Shown in pieces: positions 24,501 to 34,857 of a DNA stretch of 64,000 nt. Both the position numbers and the translations under genes were made by a program. Where the stretch lies: assembly GCA_016165875.1 (NCBI GenBank), contig JABBOT010000014.1, forward strand, positions 5,012,093-5,076,092, read 5' to 3'. The DNA is from Acanthopleura granulata. Its lineage: Eukaryota > Mollusca > Polyplacophora > Chitonida > Chitonidae. Every line of letters starts with the position of its first letter. Position 1 is the stretch's first letter. Below the pieces are notes generated by a model, which was not told the DNA's origin, made no database searches, and worked only from the letters and a program-made list of their open reading frames with translations.

Positions 24501-27500
24501 GGGGATAGCCTTAGCGGCTGCTGTATTAAGTGCGCTGACAATATTGTCATAAAATATATTTACATCTTTATGAATGGATACCTCGGAGAAAGATTTTATA
24601 CATTCTTTCTAGTAGACAGACCAGTTTGCACGTTTGGTGCTCCACCTAGAAGGTTGACCAACTTCATTAACGTGGGGAGTAAACTGGCATGAGACGAAAA
24701 TAGGGAGGTGGTCGCTGCCACAGGGAGACGTCACATCGACTGACCAGTCGAACGATAAGCTTATGTCTGATGAGCATAATGTAAGATCAAGGTGGGATAC
24801 AGTGCCTGAGTGGGGGTCTATCCGAGTGCCCGTCCCGTCGTTAAGTACACAAATGTTGTAGTCGTCGATGAAATCGGCGATGATTTTCCCATTACAGTTA
24901 GTGTTAGAAGATCCCCAAATCGGACTGTGGGCATTAAAATCACCGCATAGAATAAACGATGGGCTAACTACAGACATAATTATGTTAAGATCGTCCCGTT
25001 CGACATGTTTGGAAGGGTTGTAGATGTTTACGATACTGACAGCAGGGCCAGAAGATCTAGATATATTAACACACTGGGCCTCGATACTCTTAAGTTGAGG
25101 AATTTTGGTCTCAGAGTATGAGAGTCCATGTTTAAGTAATATGGCAACGCCTCCCTTTTTCCTTATATGCCTGTCGATTCTACTAATAGAGTAACCGGGA
25201 TAGCTGAAATTGAGGTGTGGTTTTAAGAATGTTTCTTGCAAACATATGAGGTGTGGCGTAGGATTTATATTAAAAATGTAGAATTTAAGTTCTTGCCCGT
25301 GTGTACCAATGCCTCGTACGTTATAGTGAAGTAGGTGAAAAGCCATTGTTAAGAAAGAAAGCAAGACATAAATTAGGTTCATGTTGGTAAAAGTATATAT
25401 TATGTATGCATACTTTCCGCTGAATTGTTCAACAGAGGGGCTAGACTGGGAAAGTTGAGTAGTTCAGGCCCCAAACGTGCCTGGGTGATGCAGAGTATTT
25501 TTGAATGGAAGGTCTTGTTGTCACTCAGGTCAAAGATTTTTAGCATAATTTCAGCAAATAAGGCAATGATGCGAGTGGCCATATAAACGGACAGATCTTC
25601 TGTCTGTGTGGAGGAGGTGGATTAAGTTTGGGTTGAAGTAGACTTCATGACGGGTTTGATACGTTTAAACTCAGTTATGGGCTGTATTGTAGTTTGCTGT
25701 GCTGTAGGTGGGGCTGTTGTGTCGTCTCCTTCTACCAGCGCTCTTTCTGCAGGACTCTCGGGGTACGGCTGTCTGTCTTCAAACTGCACATTTTTTAAAG
25801 CTTCAGAGAACGGGATCTTTTGAGTCACCCGGATGTATTGGGCTCTGCCTGTTTGTTTCCTATATGGACACCCGAGGTACGATGACGAGTGACCAGGAGA
25901 GCCACAGTTGACACATAATGGCCTGTCTAAATTGTCACAGTGTTCAAAATCATGGTCGCCCGAACACCTCGGGCATCTTCGCTTTCCCCTACAAGAAGTA
26001 GAGATATGTCCGTAAGCCTGGCACTTAAAGCAACGAAGGACAGGCGGTGTGTATGGTTTGACTGGGAAAATTTCGTAACCCAGCGTAACTTCCGTGGGCA
26101 GCTCCTCCAGGTCGAAGGCTAATAACATGCACGATGTTTTAAGTTTTTCCTTTCCTTTATACATTCTTTCAACTTTTACGCACCTACTCTTTTTTAGGGC
26201 ACCTAGAACGTCATCTTCTGTCAACTCTTCGCCCACCCTGTATATAACTCCCCGAACAGACATGGCCGATGACTGCAGTCGGCATTGTACATCCCTTCCC
26301 ATAAGTGTCGTTAAACTTAAGGCTTTTTTAGTTTGTGCAGAACCTGAGCATACAATCAGTAGGTGTTTTCTACACACTTCTTGACTTCCTTGACGTTACC
26401 TATAGCTTGTTGTATAGCTTGACCAAACTTTATATTATTCCAAGCCGAAATGGGTAGACCTCCCATGGAGGTGATTATAACATTGTGGTTGTTTTGGTTC
26501 TTTTTTTGACTCGACTGTCTTATCTTTTTTCCATCTGAGTTGGAACGTTCTGCAAAGAGATCACGACTGCGCTTAGTTGCAGAGCGGGTCTGTACAAATT
26601 CCATTGAGGTTTCTTCACCCCCCCCCCCACCCCGGGGTCGTCCATGCTGGCAGCTTTAGTGTGGCTAAATACAGAAATATAGGTGCGCATGGACAAGGGG
26701 GGTTATTACGTAATGACTGTTACAAGAGAACAAAGGGGGTCGCCCGGGAGCTGCTCCGGGCTAGAGACACAACGATAGGCGCTCTGTTAGTATGGTAGAG
26801 TGACAGTGCAATTAGAGGCTTCTCTAAAAGTACAATCCTATCGCTATACGTAAGGTATAGCAGACTATAGCCCTATTCTAAATGAAGATTTCCCAACGGT
26901 ATTTAATATATACATACAAATATTTGTTCTGAGAGTCCCACAAGCCGCTCTCAGTCTAATGGTGCTATGTATCCTTCTACGCGTAAGAATCTGCGATTGA
27001 AGACATGCACTCAAACACGAGGCACACATACCTAAGTACAAAGCGTGAGAGAGGGGGTGGGAGAATATGGCCAAATACCGGCCACTGTCGGCCTCAACTC
27101 CGATAAATAATATTGGTTAAATAGTATCTGGAAGTAGGGGAAGTATCTACAAACTTATGTGTTATAATATATACAAGCTCGAATATATACAAGACATATA
27201 TACAGGGTTAGGAATTAGCAAAGGTAGTGTAGAGGTAACCTCACAATGGGCTGGTTCTCGATACCACGTCTGCACTCCTCCGTGTCGTCAATGCAACTCC
27301 ATCCTATCAGATTAAACGGCTGTGCTATACCACTTATATATAAATAAAACAAGGTGATTTCATTAGTCCATAGGTAAATAGGGAACATATAACTTTTTAA
27401 CAACCGTTCAACGAAGTGCATATCATTCAATGGGAGTTACTGATGTTTTTAATTGTTTCTAATCGGACGGAAATACGTGTCTTTTTTTTCTTTCTATTTA

Positions 27501-30500
27501 GCTGAATAGCATGCGAAATAATTGCTCCTTCAACTTTTGCATACTATTTTGGGGGAATGTTTGAGATTTATTACATAAGCAGCGGCTCGTCAAAGTAATA
27601 AAGCCAATAGTAATTATAAAACCATTTAAAACCACATTTCCAATTTTTTCCTAAATTTATTCACTAAATTAAATTTTATTATGTTAACAGTATTAAACTT
27701 TTTTTTGCACACATCAAACAAGATGCTCCTTGATGTCTTCTTTCTATTGCGTATTTTCATGATATGCCATCTTGCATCAGCTTGCTTATCTTTGCTGAGG
27801 TGGAGGTAATAGCAATTACTTAGACCTGAAATTAGTGCACTGTTCGCATAAAGCGGTTATCTATTCGAAAGGGACCAGTCATTATTTATAGAAATATATA
27901 ACCGGCTATATTTACATTATTACTGAAAATACAGACTTCATGCTTTGTGTATTATTAATACGTCTCCATTGCCACACCGGGAGCGCCTCTGTGAATAGCA
28001 GACTGAAGAACTGTCTGCGCTTTATCTCCAATAACATTGCACCTACAGACTTCATACCCAGTGTATTAGTAACACTTCATGTAGGCAATCAGAGTACACG
28101 AATACTTCTATATTACCCTACCAGGAGGTGCCTCTGTGAAACCAGATTGATTAGCTGTCTGCGTTATGTATCCATATTACTTCACATACAGACTTCATAC
28201 TCAGTGTATTGGTAACACTCCATGTGGGCAATCACAGTACACCACTGTGAAAGTAGACTGAATAGCTGTCTGCGCTATGCATCCATTATTACTTCACATA
28301 CAGACTTCACACATGGTGCATTAGTAACACATAACGCGGGCTATCTATTATTACACCCAAGAGGCAGCTGTGTAAAGGGGGACAGAAAAGCTGCATTATG
28401 TCTCCCAGAATATTGCACCTACAGACTTCATAGTTAGTGTAATACAATACGGCTTATTTAGTATACTACTCATAGAGCGTCCCCCTGGTGTGGTAATGGA
28501 GAAGAATTAATAACGCATCAAATAAAGTCTGTATTTTCAGTGGTAAAGGAGATATAGTCTGTATTATTTTGCCATAAATAATGACTGGTCCCTTTCGAAT
28601 AGGTAACTGCGAAGAGCCGACTAAGTTATTCCACAGATCCCTTGGTCTAGAATGTAATGTAGTGTTGTCCTTACAATTAATAAATAATAACCCTGAAACG
28701 AAGATAAGGGACCAGGCCTCGGCTGTATACCTTCCCAGCAGAATCCCAGCCTATATATACAAGCATAAGGTACAGGTAATGACTGACCTCTCATTATCCG
28801 TTGACAGGTGAGACCGGCATAACTCTCCACACATTTACACCTGTCCTCGCGAGCCAGGTATTCTCCCCCATTCTGACAAGGAGACTCCTGAAAAAACAGA
28901 ACACAGACTTCGATCCAACTTGAAAATAAATGCCTGGCTGCTATAAATCTTTAAGAGCAATGGAAAAGATCAAGTCTCAAAGCGCAGAAAGACGTTTTTC
29001 AATTATTTCTTGACATTCTTGCCATATTTTCGTGAGACTTACAGCCCCTTTCTCTTGTTGCTGGTATTATTGAATCCTCACTGAAAATTGTCAACTGCAA
29101 AGTGCAAGCATGCAGCGCAGGTACACTCAGCAATGTCTGAAATGAAAACAAGTGCTGGCGATCTTTTTTTCTCTGACGCTGTACAAGTTTCATAAGCAAT
29201 CTGCGATTATATAAAAAAGATTGAATGCATTGATGAACGGTGGAGCTGATCAACGTATAAAGAATAGACGACTGGACTAAGATTTCTTCTACATTTATTC
29301 CTTTCTTTATTTAGTTTTAGTAATTTATTTATTTATTTACTTACTTACTTATTTATTTATTTATTTGATTGGCGTTTTATGTCGTACTCCAGAGTATTTC
29401 ACTTATACAACGGCGGCCAGCATTATGGTGGGAGAAAACCGGGCAGTGTCCGGGGGAAACCCAGGTTGCTGGCAGACCTTCTCACATACTGCCGGAGAAG
29501 AACACGACAAGAAACTCACCGCGGCCGTGTTGTTGAGAGGCACCTGGGTCATTACCCCGCCCTGGAGCGCTAACACAAATGCATTGTGGTGTGCAGTATT
29601 GAAGTATTGGTGTTTATGATCAAATAACGTCAACGATATTGAACAAACACATCCACGACAAGAACAAATTGCCTCATGTTTAGGATCTATGGTTCTCTAG
29701 CTGCATGTCCATATTATAGAAAATATCTTTTGGGAGTATTTAGCGAGGGGAATTTTCGCGAGCATGTTGTCAGACCGTAGCATTGCGCAGTTATTGCCTG
29801 CAGAATACTTACATTTATTATCATTATTTTCATTATTACATTATGTTTTAAGTTACCTTAAAAATCGGTAAATTGGGAAGTTAAAGAAATGGGAATAGCC
29901 GCCATGTATGACTGTAGTTTACCCTTCTCTGGTAGGTGCATGCTGTGTCTTACTTTTAGAAATAATATTTATTCATTTGTTTGTTTGGTGTTTTACGCCG
30001 TACTCAACAATATTTCGCTTATATGACGGCGGCCAGCATTATGTTGGGAGGAAACTGAGAGCCACGGAGGGTCACTTGAGAATTAATAGCCTTCATATGT
30101 AACTGAACTTACTCGTTAGCAGTGCCGGTAACTACATCTACATATACTCGGGTGTAAATTTGAAAAATGAGGAGAGCCTCCCCACGTGACTATATGTTAC
30201 CCTTATAAGTAGTTCATGTAAGTAAATGTATTTGTAGGCAGGTGTAAATTTTAAAAAAAATGACCTCCGTATGTCACTGTATCTTACACTTTTGCTATAT
30301 GGGTAACTGCATCTACATTTACCCGGATGTGAACTCGACAAATGATGAAAGTCTCCACACTTGACTGTATATTATCCTTTTGTAGTACAGGTGACTATAT
30401 ATTTAGATGTATCCAAGTGACTGTGTCTTACCCATTTGTACAAGTAGGCGACTGTAAATTTTAAAAATGAGGATCACCCAAACCATTCACTGAATTGTCG

Positions 30501-30892
30501 TTTCCCCATGTAGGCGGGAGTAAATTTAAGGAATGATCCATTTGGGGATCGTATCTTACCCTTTCATAGTAACTGCACGTTGACGGGTGTAAGTCAGTGT
30601 GCACAGCCCACCTCTTGAATAGCTCACAACGGACCGGATAATCTTGGAAATTTTCCCGACACACGTTGAAGGACATACAAACATCTTGGTCGAGACATTT
30701 CACTGAACATTCCACAACGGACCGGGTACCAAATACGTTCATCTCATCTGCAAGGTCTGAGAGGTTTTTCCTGTGGTTTGCAAAGGATGTGAACTTTGTG
30801 GCGACCATATTACCCATTGTGTCTCTATGGTTTGCTGCGGACATCGTCGTACAAAAACAGAGATAAACACATATTCTGACACCGAGCTTCAT
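17902..30892 (-). CDS. U3: secreted PAN-EGF-fibrinogen domain protein, intact
   Basis: Three exons (30560-30892, 28788-28887, 17902-18560) join in compatible phases (0 and 1) to give 363 residues and a TGA. The predicted layout is a signal peptide (about 1-20), a PAN/apple domain (about 22-111, Cys 62, 66, 72, 78, 89, 106), a short EGF-like module (112-144, Cys 115, 128, 130, 139) and a FReD (146-363, Cys 146, 175, 304, 318). Intron 1 is 1.7 kb. Intron 2 is 10.2 kb and houses a SINE, a LINE and an inverted-repeat element. FReD proteins of molluscs often act as secreted recognition lectins; that role is inference here. Possible N-glycosylation sites are NLS 43, NES 256 and NCT 303. It is the only unit of the cluster without a visible lesion. 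The start at MKLGVR was chosen because it gives the signal peptide and matches U1 and U2; an upstream in-frame ATG at 30961 would bury it. Confidence 0.8.
18740..19150 (-). other. U3 intron 2 segment homologous to U2 intron 2
   Basis: Aligns with about 8930-9400, including GATCATTATAT and TCAATTCAGTTCTATATGCA. Non-coding; evidence that the duplication unit included introns. Confidence 0.5.
19151..21142. other. U3 intron 2, no further gene seen
   Basis: No conserved domain in any open frame. It includes T-rich runs near 20060 and an ATT microsatellite near 20345. Confidence 0.45.
21156..21415 (-). repeat. tRNA-derived SINE (family A) with target duplication
   Basis: A full-length minus-strand copy, from the head GGGGCCTCCGTGGCTCAGTC at the high end to an AAATAAATAAATAA tail. 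GACTATCAGATTA is present at 21143-21155 and again at 21416-21428, a 13-bp target duplication. The right-hand copy of that duplication was later used as the insertion site of the LINE. Confidence 0.9.
21583..25382 (-). pseudogene. LINE ORF2: endonuclease, reverse transcriptase, RNase H
   Basis: 25382-24609 is an APE-type endonuclease (LHYNVRGIG, QETFL, GDFNAHSPIWGS, SDHLPIF). 24473-22993 is the reverse transcriptase (SSYRPIALT, QSGFRNRRCTADH, GVPQASVLSP, and FADDKA as the catalytic box). 22839-21583 holds RNase H (YTDASK, TDSLSSLQAL, GNEQADQLA) and a CEEC...H tail. Three lesions break the frame: TAG at 24609-24611, a small indel near 23535 just before the reverse transcriptase palm, and TAG at 22993-22995 in place of a likely Trp codon. 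Not functional as read, unless some lesions are assembly errors. Confidence 0.88.
25622..26604 (-). pseudogene. LINE ORF1: Gag-like protein with three CCHC knuckles
   Basis: Two overlapping minus frames, 26604-26356 and 26377-25622, form one ORF1 interrupted by a probable 1-nt deletion near 26358. The second half has three zinc knuckles in a row: CFKCQAYGHISTSC, CPRCSGDHDFEHC, and CVNCGSPGHSSSYLGC. The N-terminal part is basic (ATKRSRD, GKKIRQ). This is typical of nucleic-acid-binding ORF1 proteins of the I/Jockey/R1 groups. Confidence 0.85.
27856..28607. mobile_element. Non-autonomous inverted-repeat element with internal tandem repeats
   Basis: Left end 27856-27889 and right end 28574-28607 are inverted copies of a 34-bp sequence containing CTATTCGAAAGGGACCAGTC and ATTATTTAT, with one to two mismatches. 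A second inverted pair (ACTGAAAATACAGACTT) lies inside. Between them are about five tandem copies of a 112-144 bp unit marked by CAGACTTCAT (near 27932, 28045, 28189, 28301, 28422). No transposase is present. It looks like a large MITE, superfamily undetermined, in U3 intron 2. Confidence 0.7.
28788..28887 (-). CDS. U3 exon 2: four-cysteine EGF-like module
   Basis: A 100-nt exon between TTTTTTCAG and GTCAGT (a weaker donor than the GTAAGT of U1 and U4). It encodes ESPCQNGGEYLAREDRCKCV and on to TCQRIMR. The C2, C4, C5 and C6 positions of an EGF domain are present, but C1 and C3 are both absent. Phase 0 at the start and phase 1 at the end match exons 1 and 3. Confidence 0.88.
29320..29585 (-). 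repeat. tRNA-derived SINE (family A)
   Basis: A minus-strand copy with a long ATTT/ACTT tail region on the plus strand, the core, and a degenerate head (GGTAATGACCCAGGTGCC). It lacks the piece carrying the CCGCAGG-adjacent motif. It lies in U3 intron 1. Confidence 0.8.
29968..30070 (-). repeat. tRNA-derived SINE (family A), truncated
   Basis: Tail and core only (GTTTTACGCCGTACTCAACA, CGGCGGCCAGCATTATG on the plus strand), then a short AGCCACGGAGG remnant of the head, so the middle is deleted. Confidence 0.75.
30115..30530. repeat. Tandem array of about 110 bp next to U3 exon 1
   Basis: About four degenerate copies, each with a GGTAACTGCATCTACATTTA-like and GTGTAAATTTGAAAAATGA-like part and, on the minus strand, a GGGTAAGACACAG-like motif. 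The unit resembles the exon 1/intron 1 border, including its splice donor, suggesting amplification from that border. Confidence 0.55.
30560..30892 (-). CDS. U3 exon 1: signal peptide and PAN/apple domain
   Basis: ATG at 30892 (GTC ATG A context, purine at -3) opens MKLGVRICVYLCFCTTMSAA, a strong signal peptide, followed by a PAN/apple domain with six cysteines (ECSVKC, VCMSFNVC, RCELF, TCSYYE). The exon is 111 codons and ends AGG before GTAAGA, phase 0. No lesion is seen. Confidence 0.9.
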
Positions 30893-31300
30893 GACGGCGA
30901 CATACACACGAATGTTGTGTCGAAGAGACCCCGGTGTTTCAGTTCTTTTGCTTGGCGACAAACATACAAGCCGTCGCTTTGTAATGCCTTATTTACAAAA
31001 ATCACGAGTTCACGACATGGTACCTGCTTTTTTCATCGTTGTCGCCTGTTTATCTCATTGTCAATTTGAATATGACATTCTACTCAAGAGAAGTGGATTC
31101 TCTAAGTTATGCTACGGTTTTCTTTTTAATTATATATATGGTCCCATAGTTTGTGTGAAGGGTTTTAGTTTCTCTGACATCGATGAATTTGTTAACGTGG
31201 CAACTCTTTGAACCCAATTCCTACGTCTTCGCAAGTACGTAGCTGTCTAACTTGGTATGATGAAGAGACTCTTGACTGGAAACACCGCCATTGTGTGTCT
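30893..31300 (-). promoter_or_regulatory. U3 5' flank and putative promoter
   Basis: Homologous to the flanks of U1, U2 and U4. A TATA-like run (TATATATAAT on the minus strand, 31129-31139) lies about 240 bp upstream of the start codon, and the 5' leader keeps an ACACAACATTC motif shared with U1 and U2. The transcription start is not determinable. Confidence 0.3.
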
Positions 31301-32169
31301 TAGGATAGCAAGACTTTTTTCAAGTGGTACCGAAAAACCTGCTTTGTCAAAGCGGAGTCGGAATGTTAAAGCCTCGCCCAAGGATGGTCTTTGTTTTGCC
31401 GTCTTCGGTTGTAAAGCATGTCTTTGTTAGCTGTACAATGCAGGAGAGGCGTACATGCATGATGAATGGAGGAATCTGAAATCACTACAGCGTTGAAGTA
31501 AGATCTTTTTAGCAGTAACCAGCCATACAGCCCGCTTTGTATAAATAGGATTGGGATGGGCTAGAGGCGCGATCATGAGGTGGTCTTTGTACTGGAGTCT
31601 GCGAATATAAGGCATGGCTCTGCTCGCTTCGTAATGGAGGAGCGACTCTTAAGTAGATATAAACACTAGTGACGCGTACAGGTGAGTCTAAGCAGAGGAA
31701 CGTAAAAATGGACATTTCCGAGCTGTCAATCAAGAAGGTGCATTTGACCAATCATAATCAATATTGTTACAAGTAGTTCAACCGGTCCCACACACTGGTT
31801 ACAAATATTCACCCTTTTTGTGACGTCATGAAGTGACAATTACTTTCACCGGTAATGGAATGAAAAGTAACGTTTTCACCAGAAGGAGTGGTATGACATT
31901 GTTTGTGATGGATCTATCTATTTGAATTCACATCTATTATCTAACAAAACCCGAGTCCTACCATGGAAAATGAAATTTCGTTCGCAAATACGCAGTCAGT
32001 GCTCATTTGATTCAAGAAATGCTCTAAGGGGCTGCAATGTATAAATATTTACATGAAGTCAGAATAATTCGGGAAAAACTTTGTCTGCGGTAAATTTTCA
32101 AGACGCCGGATTTGACAAGTTACGTGTGAACATTTGCGAAGTGTAATATTCCATATCTCAACGTAAGAT
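31301..32169. other. Intergenic between U3 and U4, no gene seen
   Basis: No domain-bearing frame or repeat with a clear boundary was recognised. Confidence 0.4.
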
Positions 32170-32345
32170 ACATGTTTGATTAACGACATCATATAAACCA
32201 GAATGGTACACCTTTTGGATACTGGGTTTATTTCTTCTGCCTAGAACATTCCTGCTATCTTTCTGTCTTCATTGAAAGCTGTTGACGGCTTCTCTCTACA
32301 TCAACCCACCCTGTTCATTTTGCATACTTTCTTGGTTCTTTGGTG
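32170..32345 (-). repeat. Dispersed repeat family C, copy 4 (inverted)
   Basis: The reverse complement reads CACCAAAGAACCAAGAAAGT, GAGAAGCCGTCAACAGC, GGAATGTTCTAGGCAGAAGA and TATATGATGTCGTTAA, matching 14935-15118 in order. Confidence 0.6.
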
Positions 32346-33079
32346 CCTTGCGTAAGATGTTGTCTTGGAAACTGGCCTTGTGAGTCTTCACCCGGTAGAG
32401 TCATTTTGGTTGACGGCGGGCTTATGAATGTCGCTTTCGACGCCTAGGTTCCAAGGGTTCCAATGTCTCTTTGCTGGTGTGTTTAAATTGAACTAAAACT
32501 TTATGTGGCGGGTGTTTCTATAGTCCGGTAAGGGTCCCACTGTCGATTCTTGATGGGTAATAGATCATACTTCCAAAGGAATGGCTTCATATGTGCTTGA
32601 TAAATGCGCGGAAACTGCAACAGAAACGTTGTCATTTTGAAACCAAAGTTCTCTTCCAGAAGAACATTATTTTTGTCCCCGCATCAAGACCTACCTCCAA
32701 AATTCAAATGACTGTGACGACAGTGTGATTGTTTGCAATTATTCAGACGAAACTAATGAGATAGTACCTTTAAACACAGACACAGGAGTACTGCTATATG
32801 TATATTCAAGTATAGAGAAAACATATAACAATCAGAGGCTGTGCTGTGCGTCTAAAAGGAATGCATGGCGTCATTGTTGTTTAGCATGTTCAACATGGTC
32901 CTTAAAGTCCACCATACAATCAGACAACTTTTACTTCGGCGGGGAAAAAATATACAAAACTTAATGAAATATTTGAACACACATTTTTTTATGCTGTTGT
33001 CACTTAACACAGTTTCATTTTTGTGTGGTCTTTCACTTCCTGTTATCTTGTTAGGCATTTGATTAACCCCTTACGTGAA
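32346..33079. other. Intergenic, no gene seen
   Basis: Short open frames on both strands overlap one another here and have no recognisable content. Confidence 0.4.
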
Positions 33080-33229
33080 GCATCTGCGTGAAGCGTTTGG
33101 TAGGGTATTTGCTTCACAGGTCTCGTGAGGTATCTGCGTGAAGCGTTAGGTAGGGCATTTGCTTCACAGGTCTCGTGAGGTATCTGCGTGAAGCGTTTGG
33201 TAGGGCATTTGCTTCACCCGTATCGTGAG
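33080..33229. repeat. Three-copy tandem repeat of 50 bp
   Basis: The unit TATCTGCGTGAAGCGTTTGG plus TAGGGCATTTGCTTCACAGG and TCTCGTGAG repeats at 33080, 33130 and 33180 with only a few differences. Confidence 0.9.
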
Positions 33230-33723
33230 TGTAAGTATACCAGTAATCTTAGAGGAAAAACAACAAACAAATGGCTTGCTCAGCTCCCAGGCAGGGATAA
33301 GCCTTAAACAAGATCAAACAAAGAAAGACGAAGAAGCTTGGATAAGTTCAATACCTTTAATTGAACCATATAAACAAGGCAGTACAACTTATTTACCACA
33401 AATCCGGTTGAAATACCGCTCGTCTCAAGGCGAGTCAATCCACAGAAATAGGGAAATCCACAATTCACGTGAATTCCTGGCATAAAAGATATTACTGACA
33501 TCCAAATGACGATCGGTAGACGATCGTGGATAAGGCACACCGATGTGGGTTTGTAGTGAACCGCCTGGAGTAATGACACTTCCCAGGACAGGCTGGGAGA
33601 TAATAGCATCTGTAATTCCGAGCGGGCAATGCAGATTGCATCCCTCAGGCTTGACACAAAGTGACATTAGGTCAATGTCACTTCCAGTGTAAACTGGGAT
33701 GAAAAGTGCTAAACGGCACATAG
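33230..33723. other. Unassigned DNA left of the gypsy element
   Basis: A minus-strand open frame of about 120 codons crosses it (33425-33787) but enters the 200-bp gypsy-derived copy and has no recognised domain. It may be remains of another element. Confidence 0.35.
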
Positions 33724-33923
33724 AGACAATGAGCGATGCAAGCTGAGAAATAAAGTCTCCAACGAAATAAGAAGTGGTGGAACACAAGCTCTAGATGTAC
33801 TATGGACATCAAAAACGAAGAACAAATCGACTATGTCGAGAGGCACGAAAGCCTTAAAAACTCCGATAACAAATCCCAGAACAAATCTCTTCGATGAACA
33901 TGGATATATTAGAAAATGACTGC
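33724..33923 (+). repeat. 200-bp copy of the gypsy 3' internal end, upstream of its LTR
   Basis: Identical by eye to 39807-40006, from AGACAATGAGCG to AAAATGACTGC. It ends exactly where the LTR begins. It is not an LTR itself, because the primer-binding site lies about 0.84 kb further on. Confidence 0.9.
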
Positions 33924-34756
33924 TGTTACGAGGCACATGTCGTGATTACCTGTATCCGGGTTAGGACCCGCGTAAGCTTAAGGCCCACACAAGGTGATTA
34001 AATTCACGGTCGGGTTTAAGTCCGTTTGGCGTGGCTGATTGTCCAGATGGGACAATGCTACATCATGGCACAAGCTGAAATTCCCACAGATGTGTCAATG
34101 ATGGTTCTCGCCGTTGGTCCCCATTAATGTTACCCAAAAGCGGAAAGAGCGCACCTCCAGACGATACATGAAGTGAGATAACGCAAGCTTCAAAATTTAC
34201 GACCGGTGATTTAGAAACAAAAGATTTACTTGTTCGCTGCTATATAAGCGAATCCCAAATTTCAATGAAGAAGAAGTCTTTTGGCCACTCACACGCTACG
34301 TTACTGTGCTTCCTGATACCCACGATCTACGGCTATAACTTCTCTCCTTTGGAGATACCCTCTGCTTTCGGACTTCACCAAATTGAACTGGGATTGATTT
34401 GTTTTTGCTGGCCTTCGCTCTCTCTCCACTTTGAACCCGGGACAGCGGCGCAAAGTAAGTATAAGTAGTAAGTATATATTAAAGAACTCCTTTCTTGTTA
34501 TTTAACCCCTTGTCGTTGTACTCACTTTGTCCACAGGTTTATCTATAAAACTATACAGTTTTATAAAAGTTACGGGTATACTTAGTGGCAACCTCGGCGC
34601 ATAGTTCCCCTCTGCACGTTGTGTTACCTAATTGTGTCTGAAAAGACTATATAGGCTCCATCGTGACGGTTTCCCTAAAACGCTTCCACTCAAAACGCTT
34701 CCTCTACAAACTCTGCGCTCGGATCAAGTAGCCACACAAACCCATACCCCGTATCA
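33924..34756 (+). mobile_element. 5' LTR of the Ty3/gypsy element
   Basis: Starts TGTTACGAGG and ends GTATCA. It contains a TATA box at 34241-34247 (TATATAA) and an ATTAAA polyadenylation signal near 34478. It is followed after two bases by the primer-binding site TGGTAGCAGAGCGTGG at 34759-34774, which fits the 3' end of initiator methionine tRNA. No second copy of this LTR occurs in the window. Confidence 0.8.
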
Positions 34757-34857
34757 ACTGGTAGCAGAGCGTGGTTTGTTTCAAAGTGACGCATCGATAA
34801 ATCTCTGGTATACAGTTCTAAAGGTAAGTGTTTTTAATTTTTGTAACTTAAAGAAAA

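Larger units (their letters stand above)
21434..27303 (-). mobile_element. I/Nimb-like LINE, about 5.87 kb, complete ends
   Basis: The element is bounded by CTATCAGATTAAACGG at 21418-21433 and 27304-27319, a 16-bp target-site duplication. Minus-strand order: about 700 bp of 5' UTR (26605-27303), ORF1 with CCHC knuckles, then ORF2 with endonuclease, reverse transcriptase, RNase H and a Cys/His tail, then a short 3' UTR ending in GTAAAACGCCAATACAAAC and a C-run. An RNase H domain after the reverse transcriptase places it in the I superfamily; Nimb is my best guess within it. It sits in U3 intron 2 in the same orientation as the host gene and is inactive. Confidence 0.88.

Noticed and set aside
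30461..30961. Upstream ATG at 30961 as the start of U3.
   Set aside because: It would place about 23 residues before the signal peptide and is not shared by U1 or U2. The ATG at 30892 is shared and gives a normal signal peptide.
33425..33787. A 120-codon minus-strand frame left of the gypsy element.
   Set aside because: No recognised motif, and it reads into the antisense of the gypsy-derived copy. Left as unassigned DNA.
33724..33923. The 200-bp direct repeat as the LTR pair of the gypsy element.
   Set aside because: The primer-binding site lies at 34759, right after a longer segment with TATA box and TG...CA ends. The 200-bp copies contain integrase C-terminal coding sequence.
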